Below, piece by piece: positions 46,812 to 58,623 of a stretch of DNA of 64,000 nt; within the stretch, counting starts at the first letter, position 1; the number at the start of each line of letters is the position of its first letter. The DNA comes from Chaetoderma sp. LZ-2023a (taxonomy: Eukaryota; Mollusca; Caudofoveata; Chaetodermatida; Chaetodermatidae), in assembly GCA_034401795.1 (NCBI GenBank), contig CM067366.1, positions 80,423,647-80,487,646 on the forward strand, written 5' to 3'. Made by a program: the position numbers and the translations under genes. The notes beneath the pieces were generated by a model that saw only the letters and a program-made list of their open reading frames with translations, was not told the origin of the DNA and made no database searches.

Positions 46812-47282
46812 CTGGCTTGGTCGAGCCCATCATTACAGTGGTGTAATTCATAGTTTCGCACATCCGGGCATCTTGAGATCGGCCGCCATTAAAGTTGGGG
46901 CAAACTTACTACATGCTAAAGAGGACTGCCCATAACAACGCATTGTTTACATTTTCCATGACGCTCAAACCATAAAATCATGTATCTGAGAATCTGTAAT
47001 AACCCGCCAGGTATCAGCAAACATCACATCATGAGTGAATTTTGCAAGATAGTAAAGAAAATGTAATTAAGGTTTTACGGCCCATTGCTCGTAATGTTAA
47101 ATTAGCCCCTCCAAAAATAGCGTCGCTCCCAGGGTTTTATGGGAAATTTGATTGTGATGACATCATCGCGATTCTATGAATTGTCAAAAATAGTCGGATC
47201 GTGGCCTGCAAATGGACATTCCGCAAGAACACTACAGAGGCCGTTTTTTGTCGGCTTCGTCGTGAAAAGGTTAAAAAGAGTT
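45906..47282. other. Microsatellite-rich spacer left of DIRS-2
   Basis: Holds a GTA/GGT trinucleotide stretch (about 46380-46510), a TA run (46770-46809), and parts of a TTAA MITE (ACTGGCTTGGTCGAGCCC at 46811 and CTGCAAATGGACATTCCG near 47205, ending GAAAAGGTTAAA at 47277). No gene recognised. Confidence 0.5.
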
Positions 47283-47298
47283 TTTTCACTTCAAGAGT

Positions 47299-47470
47299 AT
47301 ACTTACCTCCCTAATACTCTTTGATATTGCTAAATATCGGCTTTCACTTAATAAAACACTCAGATTTAAAAAGAAAGGTGCCCCTTATGGGCAGGTAGTC
47401 AGAAGTCAGTCAGGCGGAAGCCAGCCCCACCACCGCGCATGCGCCAACTAGTACTTCCTCTTTGGTAATT
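47299..47470 (+). repeat. DIRS-2 left inverted terminal repeat
   Basis: Complementary to about 52742-52913. It carries the CTCTTTGAT variant (AATACTCTTTGAT), also present in the right repeat and the complementary region of the same copy, where DIRS-1 and DIRS-3 have AATACTTTTGAT. Confidence 0.9.
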
Positions 47471-47569
47471 TATTGGCAGGGGGTCTACACATGCTTTGTT
47501 GCTTTAAGCTTTTCTTAGCTGTTTAAGACTTAAATTCATACTCTAGAAGTGTTATATATCCTGTGTGAG

Positions 47570-47621
47570 ATGGCAGATCGTCTATATTCGCCGGAGGGGG
47601 GGCCCAGGACCTAGCCATCAG
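47570..47621 (+). pseudogene. DIRS-2 Gag first exon, one-base insertion
   Basis: ATG at 47570 runs to CAG|GTGACTTCTAG, 52 bp instead of the 51 in DIRS-1 and DIRS-4. The extra base is in a G run. Without it the frame would end in SHQ like DIRS-4. Confidence 0.55.
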
Positions 47622-48404
47622 GTGACTTCTAGTATATTTTAGTGAGTTTATCCCGTTGTAATGTGTTTCCGGGACTCGCGTTTATCATGATAAGCGCCTA
47701 AAATAACTAGTTTATTTCAAGATGGCGCTATGAAATACTAATCTCTCTTTGTGTTTATGTCCACAGGTATCTACCTAGGAATGTTAGGACATCACATCTT
47801 CAGAGAGTTTGTTTTTCTCTCCACCAAGGTTCCATTTCCTACTAACATTGTTACGGTTATCTAACCAAAAATCTTTTCCCAGTGAGTTGGAGGCCTCGGA
47901 TGAAGGTCTTCTCACTTTGCCCTCTTGGTCCCCTTCCCTCCCCTTAAGGTGGAGAGAGTTAAGAGGTCATAATGTTGGTGCAGCGTCCGGTTCATCAGAT
48001 CAGATGGTTTGTCTATGCTAAAGACTCAGGTACTCTATTTATGATATGAGGCATTTCAATTATATTTGACAATATTTATAAAATCTTACTGCCATTTATC
48101 ATTGTTTATCTGATGTTTGTATAGTCTGTATAAACTATCCTGTCTAGTTAGGATGTTCTGGATATGATTACAATTTGTCCTTACACCTGGAGGTTTTGTT
48201 TCGGATCGATTTAACTTCTTATTTTTGAAGTTATGAAGTCATAATCAGCCTTGCGCCTTACTATCAGTTAAAAGTTTTGTCCAACGCTGATTTATTATCA
48301 TTATTAGCTTGGGTCTTATGGCCCCTTCCTCCTTGTTTATTTCGTGTTGAGTTCTAATTCAATATCTGTAATACTCATTGTCTTCGTCCTCTGCTGTGTT
48401 TCAG

Positions 48405-50385
48405 AGGCCTGGTTGTCCTTCATGTGGAAGGTTTATCCTTGCCAAGTTCTTCTCCCAGTGCAGCCCATGTGGGCCATTGCTTAAATGTGAGATCTGTAAA
48501 AGGTGGGGGGTGGGAGGAGCTAATGTCTGAATTTCTCTCATTGCAGACCAGGGAGAGAGCTCCAGAGGAGGAGAGGAAGAGTAAGAGAGAGGCTTCTGGT
48601 AAGAAGGGTAAGAGGAAGGCCACGTCCGCTATGGATATGGAGGCCTTCCGTATTGAGATGATGGGAGAGATGAAGAGGACAATTAATGATTTGGTCCCAG
48701 AGTTGCTTCGTGGCATGCTTCCTGGTCCAAATCTTTCGTTGTCCTCTTCATCTGCTCCAGAGCAGATAATCCCCGCCTCTGAATCGGTACTAGTTAGGGA
48801 CCTATCCGTTTTCGACCATGATTCAGAGGTGGCCCTAATAGAGGGTGAAATCCACGGTAAGAACACTGGCAGCAGGCTTGCAGCGCCGGTTGTTCGTGGT
48901 CAGGTGTCGCTGGAACCTGCCTGCCTATCAGGCCAGGATTATCCGCACCCTGCAGGTACCAGTTCCTCCTATGGTACCTCTCCTGGCCAGTCCGGGTTAG
49001 CATTCTTTGCTAACCTGGAGTCTAATCTTTCTGGCCAGGAAGAAGAGGATTATCTGCTGGGTTCTCCTTCTGGTGCCGTGGCCATGGACATTGACGTACG
49101 TGCACCCCTCGCGGGGAACACGGGTGGCATTGTCCACGGTACTACTCAGATTTACTGCATACCTCGGCTTGCCGATGGTGTAGCAGGTGCTGGCCAGGGC
49201 CGTGGTGTGGCGAAATTTTCCCCACGCAATACCACAGCGCCTGCTCCTGGTCAAGCCAGTCAGTTTAGCATGCCTGTTCTTTCGGGCCCGCATGCTTTCT
49301 CTGGCTTGCCAGGCGTATCAGTTCGTCCAGCCACATACACACCTGTGATTGCTCAGGAGGATGACGAAGGCCCTCGTCTTGTAGAGCATTCGCAGGTGGC
49401 CACGGAGGAAGACTGGTCTGACGCTTATCAGTGGCTAATCAACATCAGACCAGATCTTGCCGTAGCTCAGTCGGCCAGTCAACGGGGCCAGCGCCCGTGG
49501 CTGGCAGGTAAACTGACTGTTACCGCTATGCCATCTTTGCCATTACCTAATCATATTGTTGATATGTTCACTGCGGCGGGGACGTCCATTAGTGCACATG
49601 GACGTTTAGCGAAGGCCCCCCCCCCCCCCCCCCCCCCCCCGTGAAATGGCAAAGCGGTGCCGTATTACAGCTGATCAATATCAGCTATACAGTGTAGTAC
49701 CGAAGCCGAGCACAGATGACCGTGCTGCGCTGGGTGAAGATACGCGGCCAGGTTCCCGGTCTGACACGGGAGCACTGTTCAAACGTTTTGCGTTCGGCTA
49801 ACACCGCGTTACGTGATGCGGAAGAGAGTTCGAGGGCGTCTATTGCAGCGCTTTCGCATGTCTCACAGTTGTTACAAGGGGTAGTAATGGCATCCGCATT
49901 ACGTCAGCCTGGTCCGGTGACTGTCCAGAGAGCCATCCAAGATGGAATTAACTTGGCTTTGAACTGTTTAACCCGGTCTGTAACCAGGAGTGTCCGGGCG
50001 AGGCGCACGTTTGCTCTTGATAACTTGTGCCCGTCCCAGGATTTGTATAATAGGCTGCTGCGTACGCCTATGACAGGTCCTGGTCTCTTTGGAGGTGAGG
50101 GATGTAAGCATCTCCAGGAGACGGTTACCCTGGTCAATAACCAGTGAGCAATTTGAAGTGCTCCGTAGAGAGCGCGTTCGCGCAGCTCCGCCTGCGTATC
50201 ATCCCCTGCAGGCTCGAGGTGGCGGTGGCCAGGTCAGAGGCCAGCCACCAGCGCAGCCACAGCCGCGTGCGCTTCGGCCAGCAGCGAGGGGGGGGGCGCA
50301 GGCTCCTCCGGCGCAGGCAGCCGCCCGCGCACCACGGTGCGGGCCGTGGTGCGTGAGGATCTGGTCGTGGTAATCGTACCTGACA
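48405..50385 (+). pseudogene. DIRS-2 Gag main exon, broken
   Basis: Opens after TGTTTCAG with RPGCPSCGRFILAKFF, CSPCGPLLKCEIC, the three CxxC block. It then shifts frame in a G run near 48510, continues (48515-49616) through MEAFRIEMMGEMKRTINDL, and is broken by a C run at 49617-49640. It resumes at about 49720 ([18 protein letters not shown]) and has a small deletion near 50145. The RG-rich tail frame is lost. The C run replaces a CCTCGCGAGG sequence. Confidence 0.85.
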
Positions 50386-50442
50386 GGGTGATTACCACAG
50401 TAAGAGCTACCCCAGTGCATCTGCACCAGGAGACAGTGCCAC

Positions 50443-51810
50443 TTGCGTTCCTTATGTCCACCGCTCTCCCTACGTGGACCAGTGGGAGGCCGATTGGCCA
50501 ACCACATGCAAGAGTGGGAACGGTTGACTCAGGACCGTTTAGTCTTGCGATGGCTTTCAGTCGGGTATCATCCCGACTGGATAACAGGCCCACCATCACG
50601 ACTGTCTCTGGTGCCGGTCTGGACTCAAATTCCGAGAGATCCAGATCAAAGGTTGTGTATAGAGGAGGAAATAAACTCCCTCATACAAAAAGGAGCAATT
50701 CAGCCGGCACAGAAGTGTCCGGACTTCTATTCAACCGTGTTCTTAGTGACAAAAAACACCGGAGGGTGGAGACCAATTCTCAACCTCAAGCCATTGAACA
50801 AGTTCATAGAGACACCCAGTTTCAAGATGGAGACTGTGAAGTCGGTGTTGGCAGGGTTGGAGAGGGGAATGTGGACAGCTTCAATAGATTTGAAGGATGC
50901 TTATTTCCATATCCCCATAGCGAGGAGTTTCCTTCGCTTCCTGAGATTTGCATTCCAGGGCAGACAGTGGGAATTCAGGGTGTTACCCTTCGGAATTTCC
51001 ACGGCTCCTCAGGTTTTCACCAGAGTGGTTCTTGCGATTACAGCATACCTCCGCAGGAGAAGCATAGCAGTCCACATGTACATAGACGACTGGCTGTTAA
51101 AAGCACACACCCAGGAAAGTTTATCGGCCAATCTGGAGATTGTTTTGAAGACTCTCACAGACTTAGGCTGGGTAATCAATTTCCAAAAATCAACCTCCAG
51201 AGCATATAATTATAAAATCAACAGATTTGCAGAATGGTGCTCACAAAGATGTATTAATCCAATGGATTCATCTATTCAGGTAGTAGCCGATTTCCTTTGT
51301 CACCTGTATGATGCCTATAGCCTCAAGCCTAACTCTATTGCTGGCTATAAGTCAGCTTTAATGACAGTTATCCCTTGCTTGGCTAATAGGGGAAGTGATG
51401 AAGTAAATACATTAAATACTTTAATCAAAGGCATGGGCAATCTAAGACCAAGGAATCCCCCAGTGATTCCGTCTTGGAGTTTATCACTAGTGCTTCAGGT
51501 GCTAGCTGATAGGCCGTTTGAACCACTAAGCTCCATTTCTATGAAAATGGTGACGCTTAAAACTGTATTTTTAATTGCTGCGTCCTCGGCTAGGCGTAGG
51601 AGTGAGATTCATGCCTTGTCAGCCGAGGCAGACCGTTTTGTGGTTACAGGGGAAGGCCTTAGGCTTCTACCCAGGATAAATTTCATGGCGAAAAACCAGT
51701 CTTTGAAATATCCGGGTCAACCGATAATTTTACCAGCATTGACTAGGTTTGATCCTAATTCAAACCCCATGGCAGGGCATCAAAGGACACCATTTCCAGG
51801 TGGATTGTAG
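50443..51810 (+). pseudogene. DIRS-2 RT fused in frame to tyrosine recombinase by deletion
   Basis: The RT palm is intact ([23 protein letters not shown]), then INFQKS jumps straight to [16 protein letters not shown] of the recombinase. The junction at about 51191 has a 3-bp TCA microhomology. The recombinase frame continues past [12 protein letters not shown] but a second deletion after FDPNSN (about 51765) shifts the frame, so HxxR and Tyr are out of frame. No RNase H. The product cannot be an active RT or recombinase as read. Confidence 0.88.
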
Positions 51811-52028
51811 AGTCTATTCAATTTTGCCATAAATCCGCCACAGGTAAACAAGTTGACATGGCCAAGGCTCACAGTGTCCGAGATGTAGTGGCTTCCACTG
51901 CCCTATTTAATGGGGTACCTATGGATGACATTATGTCAGTAGCTCAGTGGCACTGTGAGTCAAGTTTTACCGACCATTATCTCTGTGACACCTCGAATCC
52001 TCTCGCCTTATCGATTTTGAAAAGCTAA
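51800..52028 (+). pseudogene. DIRS-2 recombinase C-terminal remnant
   Basis: Out-of-frame continuation encoding [23 protein letters not shown] and [13 protein letters not shown], so the HxxR and Tyr blocks survive as sequence only. Confidence 0.8.
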
Positions 52029-52566
52029 TCTAGGTGTACATATTTTGATGAGGTATCCTCATTTTTTATATATTTCACATTTAATCAATAGAAACATCTA
52101 CTTTATGGGCTGCATCAGTCTTCACCAATGGGGAGATGATGACAGCACCAATCTTCCACAAGGTGAGTCTTGTGTGTGTTGTCCATGGTTTTTTGTAATG
52201 TCACGTGACCCTTCATTATTACTATGGTGATGGTACATGTTTTATGTGGTTCATTATTGAGAGTATACGGAAATGAAGCCTTTTCGTTTAATGTCCTATA
52301 GTACATGGCACTTGTACGTTGAGAGCGTATGGGACATTGAGGTCATTCAGTCTTCCTCCCAAGAGAGGGGGGGGAGGGGGGGGGGCATATGACTTTTGGT
52401 CATCTCTCAGCCATCAGTTTGTGTTAGCCGATGTTTCTTTTCTATTCCTGATTGTGTTTCCACACAATTTCAGAAGTTTAAGTGCCTTAATCGCAGAAAA
52501 GCGCATAGGGAAGAGCTGGTCTTTTGACCTCGCCTCCCTCCCGCCGAACTCAATGACGAATTCTGG

Positions 52567-52677
52567 CAATATCAAAGAGTATTAGGGAGGTAAGTATACT
52601 CTTGAAGTGAAATAAACGAAATCACGGATTTCTTTTTTCACGAGAGAGTTGATACTTACCTCTCTAATACGGACCCA
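52567..52677 (+). repeat. DIRS-2 internal complementary region
   Basis: GGCAATATCAAAGAG to CTTGAAGTGA complements the left terminus and AAACGAAATCACGG onwards complements the right terminus. They join at AAT (52611-52613). Confidence 0.92.
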
Positions 52678-52741
52678 GCCTCTCCGCCCCACTGAGGCTT
52701 GGTCTTCAGGCTCTTATTATGTTGCATGTGTGTCAGCCAAT

Positions 52742-52913
52742 AAATTAGTCAGAGGAAGTACTAGTCGGCGCATGCGCTGTGGTGGGACTGGCATCCGCCT
52801 GACTGACTTCTGACTACCTGCCCATAAGGGGCACCTTTCTTTTTAAATCTGAGTGTTTTATTAAGTGAAAGCCGATATTTAGCAATATCAAAGAGTATTA
52901 GGGAGGTAAGTAT
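52742..52913 (+). repeat. DIRS-2 right inverted terminal repeat
   Basis: Complement of the left repeat with about four differences. The 38-bp outer extension to 52951 is the unique right terminus. Confidence 0.9.
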
Positions 52914-52954
52914 CAACTCTCTCGTGAAAAAAGAAATCCGTGATTTCGTTTAGA

Positions 52955-54128
52955 CGGACCAACCTACCAACTAACAGACAGAAATAAAAGATGAGTATAT
53001 TCTATACTAAGTAAACTAGTTTTACTGATTTATTTAGTGCGCATTTGCATGCTATAATTTCTCGCTATTAGGTATGGTTGTAAAATCTTAAGTGATATAT
53101 TACTGATCCGTCCGTGCATTGGTCCGTCTACGCATCGATCCATCCGTTCGTCTGTTCATCTGTTCATCTCATTTCCGATAAAGCTGCCTAAATTGCAGCT
53201 ATAAATGGTAGTGGCTCACTTGTTTCAAAGTCTTTTGGGACAGTTGGTGCAGTGCATAATGTACTAACTACATTCAGCTTAATTGTTTTCAGAATGTATG
53301 GATAATCATGTTTGAGTTAATAATTATTCTGATCAGATTCAAAGATTGCATAAATTCTAGTTATAATTTGAATAACCTCATTCTCCGTCTTCTGTTGACG
53401 TCTAATTAGAAAAAGTAATAGTTTAATTAGCGCGGCTTTGATCAAAGCGTGAGCGTGTGCGCTTGTACATGATAATTACTCAATTACTCAGTGATTCATG
53501 CACAATAATTGTAGGCCTACTCTGATCATGATAAAAATGCAATGTGCGATGGATGGGCGGATGGATGAAAACTGATGTATGGGATGCATAGAACAAACAC
53601 GAGAGTTATTAATTAAAAACTGTTATGGAAATAAAAAGAAACAAGATCAGATTGGATCAAATGAATGATTAAACATAGATGGATGGTGGGTGGGCGGATG
53701 GATGGACGAAATGGCAGATAGGTTGGTTGGGTGGATGGACAGATGTATGGGCTCGCAGACGGACAGATGGGCTGGCGGATGGATGGATGGTCGAAGGGAA
53801 ATGCAGATGATTTACTGTAGTTGTAAATGTATGGACTACAAGTTGTGTATAGTATATTTGATGGATAATGAGTAATCTTCAGGCGGCATAACTGAACCAG
53901 GAAACCATGCCAATGTATAAACGTGTTCGGGCAAACAACTTACTAAGGCACCGGGATGAGTGATGTTCAGGCGGCATAATCCTACAATGTTAGGTTATGC
54001 CTATCATGTAATTGCAAATGAGTTCACAAGCCAAACATCATTAATATCTGATTTCCAATCATATATCATGATCAAACAACTGAATCTTGTCAGTTTGTTT
54101 TTTCTTTAAAAATTGGGGACACCAATTT
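52955..54128. other. Spacer between DIRS-2 and DIRS-4
   Basis: AT-rich; CATC/GTCC-type repeats near 53105-53170 and GGAT/GGGC repeats at about 53545-53795. No gene recognised. Confidence 0.5.
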
Positions 54129-55125
54129 TCACATCAAGAGTATACTTACCACCCTGATACTTGATGATATTTCCTAAATATCGACCTAGCTTCAATAATA
54201 CTCAGAAATAAAAAGAAACCACCCCCACTGGGCAGGTTACACAACTGACAGTCCAGCGGATGTGCAGCCCAAACTCGCACATGCGCGGGGCTGACTCATT
54301 CTCTTCTTAAAATATTGACCTTCCATTGCAACACGCTTTCTAGCCTTGCTTTTGCTTTCTTTCTTTTTGAAGCTTTGAGTTGTTTTGCAACTTGTTTGAC
54401 TGTTTATTAGTATGTCTAACGCTGCCAAGTCGTCGGAGGATGCTCCCAGTCTAAGCCATCAGGTGTACTTTAGTAAATTTATTGATAAAAAATTTGCGTG
54501 TTGACTCGGATGGTATTTCCGGGATTCGCGCTATCTCGTGGATACGTCTTTATTAGGCTAGCTGTTTTATGGGGGAGGCTTATATATTAGCTAACGCATG
54601 TTGTGCTTTATTTTTCAGACACATGAGCTGATATTTGAAGGGTATCCTTTTATTTAAACAATATTTATACTTGGTTTCTGGGTCCTTCTATTTTATTATG
54701 AGTTTGCTGAGGGAGTTATTACCATAAGAAGTAATTTCTCCGCATTCTCTCCCCACCACAGGGTTTTTGGACTCAGGATCAGGTATTCCTGTGTTGTTTA
54801 TCAGACTTCACTCGTCCTCAGAAGTCATCTTATGAGGTTATTTATGAGAGAGAAAAAATTTCAGTCATTTTATTTCTAAATATTTTAGACGTTTTTGACT
54901 GAGTGTTGAGTTATTTATATCTCTTGATGGTTGGCATAGGTTCATTGTGTTTATAAAGTTCAATTACTAATGAATCTTTGTTTTGAGCTGTGAAGTCTAA
55001 AAAAGTTTGCCTCTCAAGTCTCCCTTGTCTTTTTAAAGAAGTATAACAAGGTTTTAGGATTTGTTTACTTTTTGTCAAGCCTATAGTTTTTTCTATGGGC
55101 CTGGCTTATCTTTCATTTGATGGTC
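54129..55125 (+). mobile_element. DIRS-4 (diverged outer element), left part
   Basis: Terminus TCACATCAAGAGTATAC followed by a diverged inverted repeat (CCCACTGGGCAG, CGCACATGCGCGGG). The 17-codon first Gag exon (54412-54462) precedes an intron-like stretch. It ends at the beginning of the cysteine-rich Gag exon (GGGCCTGG at about 55097), where DIRS-3 sequence begins abruptly. The same Gag exon continues on the far side of DIRS-3 at 60379. Confidence 0.7.
54412..54462 (+). CDS. DIRS-4 Gag first exon
   Basis: Exactly 51 bp: MSNAAKSSEDAPSLSHQ to a CAG|GTGTAC donor. Same length, position and end as in DIRS-1 despite divergence in the codons. The following acceptor near 55095 has lost its AG. 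Confidence 0.55.
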
Positions 55126-56532
55126 AAAATGACCCTGCTAGGGTCGCCGTCTGGGGACGTGGCCATGGAGTACGACGTCTGTGCACCCCTCGCGGGGAAT
55201 ACAGGCGACGTGTTCCATGGTTCTACTCACGCAGGAGTAGAATCCACGGTCCAGAAGGTGACCCTGGGCGGTGCTGATGGCCACGGTTACCGCGTACCTC
55301 GGCTTGCCGAGAGTATCGCTGGTGCTGGCCAGGGCCGTGGTGGGGCGGTGTCTACCCCGCGCTCTACCACGGCGCCTGCTCCTGGTCAAGCCAGGGAGTT
55401 TAGCATGCCTGTTCTTTCGGGCCCGCATGCTTTCCCTGGCTTGCCAGGGGTATCAGCATATCCGCCGTCTAGTACAACTGCGTGCGCTCAGGAGGAAGAC
55501 GAAGGCCCTCGTCTAGTAGAGCGCTCGCAGTTAGCCACGGAGGAGGATTGGTCGGACGCTTGCCAATGGCTGGTAAGTGTTCGGCCAGATCTGCCCGTGG
55601 AGCAGTCGGCGAGCCAGCGTGACCATAGGCCGTGGTTAGCTGGTAAGCCGACTGCCACCGCTATGCCATCTCTGCCGCTGGCTGAGCATGTCGTTGACAT
55701 GTTCGTGGCGGCAGAGACGTCCATTAAGGCGAATGGGCGTCTCGCGAAGGCCCCTCGCGAGGTGGCTAGGCGTTGCCGCATCGTGCCCCTGGATTACCAG
55801 CGGTACAGTGTGGTGCCTAAGCCCAGCGTAGATGATCGCGCGGCTTTGGGCGAAGATGCGCGGCCAGGCTCCCGTTCTGACACGGGTGTCCTGTGCTCGA
55901 ACGCGTTGCGTTCGGCTAATACCGCGCTGCGTGATGCGGAGGAGAGTGGGAGAGCGTCGATTGCTGCTCTGTCCCACATCTCCCAGCTGTTACAGGGGGT
56001 GGTAACAGCATCCGCTTCACGCCAGCCAAGCCCGGTCACAGTCCAGAGAGCCATCCAGGATGGTATCAACCTGGCTCTGGACTGTTTGACGCGGGCGGTG
56101 ACCAGGAGTGTCCGGGCGAGGCGCACGTTTGCCCTTGACAATCTGTGCCCGTCCCAGGACCTGTATAATAGGCTGCTGCGAACTCCTATGACAGGTCCTG
56201 GTCTCTTTGGAGGTGAGGGATGTAGGCACCTCCAGGAGACGGTGACTCTGGTCAACAACCAGAGGGCGCTGCGTGAGCAGTTTGAGGTGCTCCGGCGTGA
56301 GCGCATTCGCGCAGCACCCCCTGCGTATCGTCCCCTGCAGGCTCGAGGTGGCGCTGGCCAGGTCAGAGGCCAGCCACCAGCGCAGAGTCGGTCTAGGCCG
56401 CGTGCGATTCGGCCAGCAGCGAGGGGGGCGCAGGCTCCCCAGGCGCAGCCAGCCAGGCAGCCACCCGCGCACCGTGGTGCGCGCGGTGCTGGGCGTGGCG
56501 CGCGGGGATCTGGTCGCGGTAATCGGGCCTGA
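55126..56532 (+). pseudogene. DIRS-3 Gag, N-terminally truncated
   Basis: Open frame from fusion with DIRS-4 sequence (possible Met at 55117) to the TGA at 56532. It contains [39 protein letters not shown] and an RG-rich tail ending GSGRGNRA. It lacks the cysteine block. The stop overlaps the next ATG (TGATG). Confidence 0.85.
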
Positions 56533-58623
56533 TGGGCCGGTTACCGCGGTGGGAACCACTCCGGTGTTTCAGGCCGAGAAGACAGTGCCACTCTCGCACT
56601 CCTTATGTCCACCTCTCTCCCTTGGATGGACCGGTGGGCGGCAGTTTGGCCGGCCACTTGCCAGAGTGGAAGCGGTTGACTCAGGACCGTTTAGTCTTGC
56701 GATGGCTTTCAGTCGGGTATCGTCCCGAGTGGATGACAGGCCCGCTATCGCGACTGTCTCTCGTGCCGATCTGGACTCCGATTCCGAGGGATCCAGATCA
56801 AAGGTTGTGTATAGAGGACGAAATAAATTCCCTCGTACAAAAGGAAGCCATTCAGCCGGCGCAGAGGTGCCCGGGCTTCTATTCAACCGTGTTCTTAGTA
56901 ACGAAAAACACCGGAGGGTGGAGGCCGATTCTCAACCTCAAGCCATTGAACAAGTTCATAGAGACGCCCAGTTTCAAGATGGAGACTGTGCGCTCGGTGT
57001 TGGCGGGGTTAGAGCGAGGAATGTGGACAGCGTCAATAGATTTGAAGGATGCTTATTTCCACATTCCCATAGAAAGGAGTTTCCGTCGCTTCCTGAGATT
57101 TGCATTCCAGGGCAGACAGTGGGAATTCAGGGTATTACCCTTCGGAATTTCCACGGCTCCTCGGGTCTTCACCCGTGTGGTTCTCGCGATCACTGCATAC
57201 CTCCGCAGGAGAAGCATAGCAGTCCACACGTACATAGACGACTGGCTGTTGAAAGCACACACCCGGGAAACGTTATCGGCCAATCTGGAGATTGTTTTGA
57301 AAACTCTCACGGACTTGGGCTGGATAGTCAATTTCCAAAAATCAGAGCTAACTCCATCCCAGAAGTTTGTTTACCTGGGCATGTTCTTCGATCTGGAGAG
57401 GGGATATGTTTATCCCACTCAGGAGAGGGTTCAAAGACTCATCTCAGTAATACAGTCGGTGTGCGACAGTCGTCATGTCCTGGCACGGGTTTACTTGAGA
57501 ATGCTGGGGTTGATGGTTTCATTGGAACCAGTCATTCCGCAGGCCGCCTTGCGCAGGCGCCCGATCCAGTTGTTTCTCATGACACAGTGGACCCAGAGTT
57601 CAGGTTCGCTGGACTCGAACGTATCAGTGTTGGCGCCTCTGATTCACCACCTGCAATGGTGGTTGAATACAGAGAATCTCTTGCCGGGGGTTTTGCTAAC
57701 CCCTCCCCACCCTCAGGTGACTGTGTATACAGATGCATCGATGGAGGGGTGGGGAGCTTGTCTGGAAGAGTCCACAATATCAGGGCTTTGGGATCTCGAT
57801 CAGTCCAAGGAACATATCAATCTACTAGAGCTAAAAGCAGTAGTCCTGGGCCTGGGACATTTCTAACAGAAAGTTCAGGGCAAGATTGTTCTAATTCGTT
57901 CAGACAACTCAACAGTAGTGACTTACATAAACCGCCAGGGCGGAACGAAGTCGCCCAGTCTCTGTATGATGACATGGAAACTGCTTTGTTGGTGCCTAGA
58001 TCATGGGATCACCTTGAAGGCAGTTCATATTCCGGGAAGGCTAAATCTGCTAGCAGACTCATTGAGCCGAAGGATGAGTGTTTTACCCACGGAATGGCAA
58101 CTAAATCAATGTGTGGCGGATCGTCTGTTCGACCATTGGGGGAACCCAACATCGATTTGTTCGCAACGAAGAAGAATGCGAAGATGACGACGTACGTCTC
58201 TCCGATTCCAGACCCAAGCGCTTTGCATACGCATTCCCTCCAGCAATCCTGATTCCAAAGGTGCTTCAGAAAATCAGGCAGCAGGAGTGCCAAGTGCTTC
58301 TGATCGCCCCGGATTGGCCAAGCCGATCGTGGTATACGGATCTGCTGGACCTTCTGGTCTGCAGTCCGGTTCCTCTGCCTCTGATGGACGACCTTATCTT
58401 CCAGAGCAAGGCCCTTCACGACAATCCGTCAATGTTCAGATTGACTGCGTGGATGTTGTCAAGGAATCTAGAATTAAGGAGGGCTTTTCTGAGCAAGCGG
58501 CCATGTTTATGGCCAAAGCCAGGAGGGGGTCAACCTCCAGAGCATATAATTATAAAATCAACAGATTTGCAGAGTGGTGCTCAAAAAGATGTATTGATCC
58601 AATGGACTCATCTATTCAGGTAG
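56532..58623 (+). pseudogene. DIRS-3 RT/RNase H/methyltransferase-like, three lesions
   Basis: ATG overlapping the Gag stop. RT is complete with [14 protein letters not shown] to TAA change stops it at 57866 in the RNase H domain (after VVLGLGHF). A one-base loss near 58140 (HWGNPTS in place of HWGKPN) shifts the frame, and about 40 bp is missing near 58225. Reading resumes to 58623. The element cannot supply RT. Confidence 0.9.

Larger units (their letters stand above)
47286..52951 (+). mobile_element. DIRS-2: complete-ended, internally deleted DIRS element
   Basis: A 5666-bp plus-strand copy. The left end TCACTTCAAGAGTATAC and right end GAAATCCGTGATTTCGTTT match the arms of its own complementary region (52567-52677). 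Inverted repeats agree over about 170 bp with about four mismatches. Against DIRS-1 it lacks about 1.2 kb covering the RT thumb, RNase H and methyltransferase-like regions, and a further piece of the recombinase. Flanking trinucleotides differ (TTT left, AGA right, ATT in the complementary region), unlike DIRS-1. Confidence 0.92.
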
